Assembly: GCA_964510515.1 (NCBI GenBank)
Contig: CAZEAU010000048.1
Span: forward strand, 1-9,706
Source of the DNA: SURF-21 sp964510515
GTDB taxonomy: Bacteria > Actinomycetota > Geothermincolia > Geothermincolales > RBG-13-55-18
Direction of reading: 5' to 3'
Length of the DNA: 9,706 nucleotides
Both the position numbers and the translations under genes were made by a program. The notes under the pieces are model-generated. The model was not told the DNA's origin. It saw only the letters and a program-made list of their open reading frames with translations, and did no database searches. Positions 5,907 through 9,706 of the stretch are shown piece by piece (the stretch's first letter is position 1; the number at the start of each line of letters is the position of its first letter).

Positions 5907-6695
5907 ATGGAGAAGATACCGCAGGATAAAGCCGAGCTCCTCATGGAGATGGCGGAGGCGCCGGAGACCCGCCTCGTGGCGGAGCTGGCGTTTCGCTTCC
6001 TCTACCCCCACCTGGAGTCCGATATCAAACGCCTGGGGGAGCTTAACGTGCTGGACGTCGGGAGCGGACTGGGGGACCTGGCCTTGCGCTTCGCCGCACT
6101 GGGCCACAGGGTCACCATGCTCGAGCCCCAGGTTTGTCTGCTGCGCACGGCGGAGGAGAGGGCGCGCGAGCAGCTCCCGGACCATGGCGGACTGATGAGG
6201 TTTCTCAACGAGCGTATTGAGGACCTGGAGGGAAGCATAGACGACGAGTTCGACCTCATCACCTGTCACGAGACCATCGAGTATGTGGACGACCCCCTGC
6301 GCGCCTTCAACGTCATCACCCGCGTACTCAGGCCGCGGGGCACGCTCTCGCTGGTCTTTCTCAACCGCTACGGCCTGGTCATGCGCAAGGTCATCGTCGA
6401 TGGGGACGCGGACGCGGCCATGGACACCTTCGAGGTGGATGAGTTCGACACCGAGCTGCATGGCGGGCGCGGCCACCTCTATTCGGACCGCGAGATAACC
6501 GCCCTGCTGGAGCCGCTGGGCTACAATGTCGAGGGCCAGTATGGCCTGCTGGCCTTCTCCGGGTTCATCGACTGCTCTCTCTTCGACGAGGGGGAATGCT
6601 TCAAGGGGATGCTTGCCCTGGAGGAGCGCGCCGGGAAGGAAGCCCACCTCAAGGGCATCGGCAAGTTCGTCCACCTCGTCTGTACCAAGTCGTAG
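5907..6695 (+). CDS. CmoM/SmtA-like SAM-dependent methyltransferase
   Basis: The 262-residue protein is a class I (Rossmann-fold) methyltransferase. Motif I is VLDVGSGLGD (48-57), the acidic residue for the SAM ribose is Glu 73 (MLEP), the post-II region is DLITCHETIEYVDDP (116-130) and RPRG (142-145) precedes strand 5. The later part resembles E. coli CmoM (SmtA) closely by eye: LSLVFLNRYGLVMRK matches the family LSLMFYNAHGLLMHN block. The C-terminal LALEERAGKEAHLKGIGKFVHLV matches the LELETRY...LGRYIHV end. CmoM methylates the carboxymethoxy group of tRNA uridine 34; whether this homologue acts on tRNA is inferred. The start at 5907 has GGAGG seven bases upstream and lies 34 bases after the predicted transcription start. 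A longer frame from 5862 would start inside the promoter. It ends 93 bases from the convergent phosphoesterase. No CmoA or CmoB gene is in the window. Confidence 0.8.
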   Translation: MEKIPQDKAELLMEMAEAPETRLVAELAFRFLYPHLESDIKRLGELNVLDVGSGLGDLALRFAALGHRVTMLEPQVCLLRTAEERAREQLPDHGGLMRFLNERIEDLEGSIDDEFDLITCHETIEYVDDPLRAFNVITRVLRPRGTLSLVFLNRYGLVMRKVIVDGDADAAMDTFEVDEFDTELHGGRGHLYSDREITALLEPLGYNVEGQYGLLAFSGFIDCSLFDEGECFKGMLALEERAGKEAHLKGIGKFVHLVCTKS

Positions 6696-6788
6696 AGGGC
6701 GCGCGCGGCTCGCCGTGCTCAGGGTATGCGCGGAAGCCTCTCTGGGGCCGCATTTCTTGCGCCCGTGCGGTGCCCGGCCCGCCGCCTT

Positions 6789-8051
6789 TCAGGCTATGCG
6801 GCGGAGCGACGCCGACACCCCGCCCAGGCCCCTGCGGACCACGGCGTATGTGAGGAGATGTTCGTAAAGGCTCTCGTCCTCGAGGTCGCGCCAGCGCAGC
6901 TCGCGCTTGGTGCGGGTGAGGAAGAGCATGGGGATCCACGTGCCCGTGTTCACGTAGTACTTGCCCTTGTTGCCGCCGAGCACGGGCCGCAGCTCGTTGG
7001 AGTAGTAGCGGTGGTCGTGGCCGAAGACCACCACGTCTATGCCCTCGCCGGAGAGGAGTATCTCCCGCGCCGCTATCGAGAGCGCGTCCTCGCGTGTGGC
7101 GAGGGAGTCCAGCAGCAGCCCTTCCGCGGCGGTTTCCACCGCCTCCTCCGCCTCCTCCTCTTCGGGGAAGCGCAGCGGGGGCTGCTCCGCGTCCTCCGCC
7201 TCCTCGACTTCTATCCGGCTGCGGCCGGAGAAGATGCCCGCGAAGCGCTTGCGCGTATAACCACTGGAGTCCAGGCGCCCCTCGCGCTTGCGCCGCAGCA
7301 GCTCGCGGCTCTCCTTGAAGGGCGGGAAGCCCACCCTCGACATGAAGCGGATGAGCTTGAAGGCGTAGGCGGTCTTGAACCACCAGCTCTCGTCCTGCAT
7401 GCCCAGAAAGACCATGTTGGGGATGGGGCGCACGTTGTTGATGAAGGGGTTGCGCTCGCTCATCATCCCGTTGGTGAAGTATTCCATGAAGCAATTGCCC
7501 CAGCTGCGCTCCAGGCGCAGCTCGCCCGACTTGGGGTCGCGCAGCAGGGGATGGGTGAAGTCCTCGAAGACGCTGTCGGCGTAATACTGGTTGCCGTGCT
7601 CGACGTGGAGGCCCCCGGCGCGGTAGACGCCGCTGGCCTCGAAATGGAAGTGGTCGCCGTCGGGTCCCCCGAGCACATCCACCAGGCGGTCGCGCACGCG
7701 GGGCCAGAAGAGGTCGACGTCGTGATTGCCCGGCACCAGGACCACGCGGTGGCCCTTCTCCATGAACACGCGCATGGCGGTGAAGAGGTCGGCGTGCGCC
7801 TCCAGTACCTTTTCCAGCTTGGACAGCGACTCCTCCTCCGTGCTCCCCAAGCGGGAGAAGGGGCGGGCCGAGGTCCTCTCCAGCCTGACGGCGACGAAAT
7901 CGATGAAATCGCCGTTGAGTATGAGTTCCGCGCCGCGCCGCCCGCCCGCGGTGTCCAGGAAGGAAGCGAAGCTGGCGTCCTGGTCGAAGTCGTCCAGGTA
8001 GTCGCCGGCACCCAGATGCAGGTCGCTCACGATATATCTTGTCTTGGCCAT
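6789..8051 (-). CDS. Calcineurin-like metallophosphoesterase with acidic insertion
   Basis: The 420-residue protein carries the complete two-metal phosphoesterase set: DLH (Asp 10, His 12), GDFID (47-51), GNHD (108-111), EHG (151-153) and GHDH (344-347). A YVNTGTW strand (366-372) closes the core. These residues bind two metal ions and hydrolyse phosphomono- or diesters; the substrate cannot be read from sequence. Compared with compact members such as LpxH (about 240 residues) it has a long insertion between the EHG and GHDH motifs (about 155-335). This includes aromatic helices (SWWFKTAYAFKLIRFMSRV) that could touch membrane or lipid, and a Glu-rich segment (281-303, with EEEEAEEAVE). No signal peptide is seen, so it is probably cytoplasmic or peripheral. 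It is divergent from the receiver gene and convergent with the methyltransferase. The ATG lacks a clear Shine-Dalgarno. A TATGAT at 8065-8060 only eight bases upstream suggests a nearly leaderless transcript. Confidence 0.85.
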   Translation of the reverse strand: MAKTRYIVSDLHLGAGDYLDDFDQDASFASFLDTAGGRRGAELILNGDFIDFVAVRLERTSARPFSRLGSTEEESLSKLEKVLEAHADLFTAMRVFMEKGHRVVLVPGNHDVDLFWPRVRDRLVDVLGGPDGDHFHFEASGVYRAGGLHVEHGNQYYADSVFEDFTHPLLRDPKSGELRLERSWGNCFMEYFTNGMMSERNPFINNVRPIPNMVFLGMQDESWWFKTAYAFKLIRFMSRVGFPPFKESRELLRRKREGRLDSSGYTRKRFAGIFSGRSRIEVEEAEDAEQPPLRFPEEEEAEEAVETAAEGLLLDSLATREDALSIAAREILLSGEGIDVVVFGHDHRYYSNELRPVLGGNKGKYYVNTGTWIPMLFLTRTKRELRWRDLEDESLYEHLLTYAVVRRGLGGVSASLRRIA

Positions 8052-8074
8052 ACATCATCATCATAGCATGGGGT

Positions 8075-8102
8075 CGGCTCGGCATGGCTTGGGCCCGAGC
8101 CG
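8075..8102. repeat. Inverted repeat in the divergent intergenic region
   Basis: CGGCTCGG (8075-8082) and CCGAGCCG (8095-8102) are perfect inverted eight-mers separated by 12 bases. They lie just upstream of the minus-strand phosphoesterase start. The pair could be an operator or part of an mRNA leader. No function is shown. Confidence 0.35.
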
Positions 8103-8118
8103 TGAAGCTCCTTTCCTC

Positions 8119-8141
8119 GCACCGTGCCGGCGGCACTGTGC
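8119..8141. repeat. Ten-base inverted repeat between divergent genes
   Basis: GCACCGTGCC (8119-8128) and GGCACTGTGC (8132-8141) are inverted repeats with one mismatch and a three-base loop. It sits in the roughly 256-base spacer between the divergently transcribed phosphoesterase and receiver genes, where a shared operator might be expected. It could equally be a cruciform or transcript hairpin. Confidence 0.4.
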
Positions 8142-8178
8142 CATGCTAATGTAAGCGTCTGTTTCTGCCGAAATATAG

Positions 8179-8216
8179 CTGTGAGTGGCTGTGAGTGGAG
8201 ACGACCCAGACGACCC
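8179..8216 (+). repeat. Two adjacent micro-tandem duplications in the receiver gene leader
   Basis: CTGTGAGTGG occurs twice back to back (8179-8188 and 8189-8198). It is followed immediately by AGACGACCC twice back to back (8199-8207 and 8208-8216). All four units are perfect. They lie about 90-130 bases upstream of the receiver start. They could be slippage products or duplicated regulator sites. Confidence 0.75.
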
Positions 8217-8307
8217 CGATGGAGGCGTGCTGGATCCCTGCGGGTTTGCTGCGCCTGCGTGAGGCGGCCGCCGGTCCTTCATCGAGTTGCAGGAGGACAT
8301 GGGGTAG

Positions 8308-8754
8308 ATGACGAAACGTATACTGATCGTCGACGACGACGAAACCGTGGTCAATCTCCTCGCCACCATCATCGAGATGGAGGGCATGGTGCCCCTCAAG
8401 GCCCTCTCGGCCAAAGAGGCATTCGCCATCATGGGGCAGGGCCTACCCGACCTAGTCCTCCTGGACATCATGATGCCCCAGCTGGACGGCTTCGAGGTCC
8501 TGGCCATGCTGCGCAAGGAGCAAAGGACGAAACAGCTGCCGGTCATCATCCTCACGGGGATCACCGACAAGAAGAATATGATCAAGGGCTGGAGGGAGCA
8601 GGCGGACGCCTGGATCACCAAGCCCTTCGACCCCATGCAGCTCATCGCCGCCGTGCGCCAGGTCCTGGCCAGGTCCATGGAGGAGCGCATGGAGGAGAGG
8701 GCCAGGAATATCGACGAACTCCTGGACATCCTGGGGCGGATAGAGAGCAACTGA
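8308..8754 (+). CDS. Stand-alone CheY-like response regulator receiver
   Basis: This 148-residue protein consists of one receiver domain (about 1-122) and a short charged helix. The phosphoacceptor is Asp 53 (LVLLDIMMP). The acidic pocket is Asp 9-Asp 11 (IVDDDE), the switch Thr is 83 (IILTG) and the conserved Lys is 105 (ITKPFDP), so it should be phosphorylatable by a histidine kinase. There is no DNA-binding, GGDEF or other output domain. The tail (SMEERMEERARNIDELLDILGRI) is a probable amphipathic or coiled-coil helix for dimerisation or partner binding. No kinase lies in the window, so it is an orphan here. AGGAGG at 8291-8296 lies 11 bases before the ATG, rather far. Between them is a start-stop triplet set (ATG GGG TAG, 8299-8307) that ends exactly at the ATG. 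A seven-base-stem hairpin follows the stop. Confidence 0.9.
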   Translation: MTKRILIVDDDETVVNLLATIIEMEGMVPLKALSAKEAFAIMGQGLPDLVLLDIMMPQLDGFEVLAMLRKEQRTKQLPVIILTGITDKKNMIKGWREQADAWITKPFDPMQLIAAVRQVLARSMEERMEERARNIDELLDILGRIESN

Positions 8755-8758
8755 GCGG

Positions 8759-8778
8759 TCGCCGGCGCTTCCCGGCGA
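8759..8778 (+). terminator. Hairpin directly after the receiver gene
   Basis: TCGCCGG (8759-8765) and CCGGCGA (8772-8778) form a perfect seven-base stem with a CGCTTC loop, four bases past the stop codon. A C-run, not a T-run, follows it on the plus strand. Intrinsic termination is therefore unlikely, but the placement fits a 3'-end structure. Confidence 0.4.
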
Positions 8779-8795
8779 ACCCCCCCGGAGCGCGC

Positions 8796-8832
8796 CCGTG
8801 CACGCAGGCGCCTTTCGCGATTCCCTATCGAC
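8796..8832. repeat. 37-bp direct repeat, copy 1 (CRISPR-like period)
   Basis: Bases 8796-8832 and 8868-8904 match at 36 of 37 positions (T8815 versus C8887). They are separated by 35 unrelated bases, a 72-base period. Each unit contains the palindromes CGTGCACG and AGGCGCCT and ends CCCTATCGAC. Repeat and spacer lengths fall in the CRISPR range. With two copies only, no cas gene in the window and no known repeat recognised, it is recorded as a repeat. Confidence 0.9.
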
Positions 8833-8867
8833 GAGAACGTCATCAGCCTGCATAAAAGGAGCATAGA

Positions 8868-8904
8868 CCGTGCACGCAGGCGCCTTCCGCGATTCCCTAT
8901 CGAC
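8868..8904. repeat. 37-bp direct repeat, copy 2
   Basis: This is the partner of 8796-8832 with one mismatch. Its last bases (TCGAC) overlap the -35 element of the predicted zinc-ribbon gene promoter. The repeat may thus be a duplicated promoter or operator segment instead of a CRISPR unit. Confidence 0.9.
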
Positions 8905-8927
8905 CGCATGCGTTAACCCCATATAAT
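8900..8927 (+). promoter_or_regulatory. Promoter of the zinc-ribbon gene
   Basis: A perfect TATAAT (8922-8927) lies 16 bases after TCGACC (8900-8905), a four-of-six match to the -35 consensus that overlaps the end of repeat copy 2. Transcription would start near 8934, which argues against the GTG at 8929 as the start codon and for the TTG at 8965. Confidence 0.55.
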
Positions 8928-8964
8928 AGTGATGACTTTGCACGCGGATGGATGGAGGTGCCGC

Positions 8965-9672
8965 TTGAACGATTTGGAGGCCCTGTGCCGGGTGCAGGAG
9001 CTGGACACCCGCATAACGGAGCTGCGCGCCAGCGACGCCGATCACGCCCTGAGGGGGGAGCTGGGGGAGCTGGAGGAGAGGAGCGGCGCAGCGGAGGCGG
9101 ACCTGGAGGGGGCGGAACGCTCCCTGGGGGAGTCCCGCAAAAAGCAACGCGCCCGGGAGGACAAGGTGCAGGCCATGGACGAGAAGCTGGTTCGCGAGGA
9201 GGGCAAGCTCTACGGCGGCAAGGTGACCAACCCCAAGGAGCTGCGCGGCCTGGAGGCCGGGGTGCGCTCCCTCAAGCGCAAGAAGGACGAGCTGGAGACC
9301 GAGCTGCTCGAGGAGATGGAGCGGCAGGACGAGTTGAAGGCGGAATACGAGCGCCTGCGCTCGGAGGGGGAACGGCTGCGGGCGAAGAGGGACGAGAAAA
9401 GGGGAGTGCTGGACGCCGAGGTCGCGGAGATCAGGGCGGAGGTGGCGCGGCTCGAGGGCGAAAGGGATGAGATACGCGTGGCGGTCAGCGGAGAGGCCCT
9501 GGAGCTTTACGATACCCTGCGCAAGAACAGGCACAACCTGGTGGTGGTCAAGGTCGTCGACGGGGTATGCCAGGGCTGCAGGGTGGAGCTGCCGGGGATG
9601 GAGCTCGACCGCTTCCTCAAGTCCGAGGGCGTTTTTACCTGCAGCAACTGTGGGCGCATCCTGGTCGAGTGA
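8965..9672 (+). CDS. Coiled-coil C4 zinc-ribbon protein (CdsZ / COG1579 type)
   Basis: The 235-residue protein (from the TTG at 8965) has a long Glu/Lys/Arg-rich antiparallel coiled coil over about residues 5-180. It ends in a four-cysteine zinc ribbon: Cys 202, 205, 226 and 229 in CQGC and CSNC. The hinge motif YGGKVTNPKELRGLE (from residue 83) is the signature of this widespread bacterial family, and the C-terminal CxGCxxxLP is also typical. Members are thought to act on RNA or protein complexes; the exact role is unsettled and is not inferred here. The TTG is chosen because GGAGG lies six bases upstream and because the frame then begins with the usual NDLEALCRVQELD helix. A longer frame from the GTG at 8929 would start at or before the predicted transcription start. 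It is the last complete gene in the window. Confidence 0.88.
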   Translation: MNDLEALCRVQELDTRITELRASDADHALRGELGELEERSGAAEADLEGAERSLGESRKKQRAREDKVQAMDEKLVREEGKLYGGKVTNPKELRGLEAGVRSLKRKKDELETELLEEMERQDELKAEYERLRSEGERLRAKRDEKRGVLDAEVAEIRAEVARLEGERDEIRVAVSGEALELYDTLRKNRHNLVVVKVVDGVCQGCRVELPGMELDRFLKSEGVFTCSNCGRILVE

Positions 9673-9677
9673 GGCGT

Positions 9678-9706
9678 CGGGAGCCGGACCGCTGCGAGGT
9701 GGGAAC
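9678..9706 (+). ncRNA. rnpB: Possible 5' end of RNase P RNA (truncated by window edge)
   Basis: The final bases, including GGGAGCCGGACCGCTGCGAG and a possible left arm GAGGTGG, recall the start of bacterial type A RNase P RNA, where P1/P2 strands lead into a GC-rich P3 hairpin. I also recall this RNA gene near C4 zinc-ribbon genes in some bacteria. The diagnostic segment GAGGAAAGTCCGGGC would lie beyond the window. Only about 29 bases are visible, so this is a weak suggestion. Confidence 0.25.

Noticed and set aside
5364..6674. Minus-strand open frame of 436 codons opposite the ATPase end and the methyltransferase
   Set aside because: It spans two genes of the other strand and contains no recognisable domain.
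6696..6788. A shared terminator between the convergent methyltransferase and phosphoesterase genes
   Set aside because: Only imperfect GC-rich pairings were seen (for example CCGCA with TGCGG around 6749-6770) with no T-run on either strand, not enough to call.
6726..8066. Plus-strand open frame of 446 codons opposite the phosphoesterase
   Set aside because: It is the antisense of the conserved metallophosphoesterase, has no ribosome-binding site or domain, and is explained by third-position GC bias.
6649..8136. Minus-strand open frame of 495 codons overlapping the phosphoesterase in another frame
   Set aside because: Arg/Pro/Gly-rich shadow translation; the true frame contains DLH, GNHD and GHDH motifs.
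8796..8904. Calling a confirmed CRISPR array
   Set aside because: Only two repeat copies and one spacer, no cas genes, no recognised repeat family, and an alternative promoter-duplication explanation; kept as repeats.
8929..8964. GTG at 8929 or ATG at 8932 as start of the zinc-ribbon gene
   Set aside because: They lie two to five bases after TATAAT, at or before the predicted transcription start, and have no Shine-Dalgarno; the TTG at 8965 has GGAGG six bases upstream.
8452..9534. Minus-strand open frame of 360 codons through the 37-bp repeats
   Set aside because: It contains the repeat translated twice (DRESRKAPACT) and is antisense to both the receiver and the zinc-ribbon gene; it is a spurious frame.

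Overview
The window looks like a piece of a high-GC bacterial chromosome with a lower-GC accessory segment at its left end. The core genes from about 3.2 kb onward are strongly GC-biased (one 60-base line counted at about 72% GC). The first 1.7 kb is much more AT-rich (sampled lines at 33-50% GC). The core genes resemble those of high-GC bacteria such as deep-branching Actinomycetota, but nothing in the window fixes the phylum and this placement is only an inference.

Layout. 1-1730: low-GC accessory genes on the plus strand. These are the tail of an unknown protein, a 106-residue orphan ORF, and a membrane-anchored PepSY/YcdB-like protein. 1741-1880: a decayed end of an IS3-family insertion sequence on the minus strand, followed by a strong bidirectional hairpin. 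1996-2674: a complete minus-strand toxin-antitoxin operon, AbrB/SpoVT-type antitoxin plus Doc toxin, with a consensus-like promoter and a palindromic operator candidate. 2675-3110: a stretch with no convincing gene. 3111-5678: a bacterial P3A-type proton-pumping ATPase, preceded by a duplicated leader plus a degenerate copy of its first codons. 5837-6695: a CmoM/SmtA-like methyltransferase with its own promoter. 6789-8051: a minus-strand calcineurin-like metallophosphoesterase, convergent with the methyltransferase. 8308-8754: a stand-alone CheY-like receiver. 8796-8904: two 37-bp direct repeats with a CRISPR-like 72-bp period. 8965-9672: a coiled-coil C4 zinc-ribbon protein (CdsZ type). The last bases may be the 5' end of the RNase P RNA gene, which is weakly supported.

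The genes do not form one pathway; apart from the toxin-antitoxin pair they appear to be separately transcribed. The recurring oddity is duplication in 5' leaders: 49 bp repeated upstream of the ATPase, two adjacent micro-duplications upstream of the receiver, and the 37-bp repeats upstream of the zinc-ribbon gene. I found no clear evidence of an undescribed defence or biosynthetic system; the repeated leaders are the most unusual signals.
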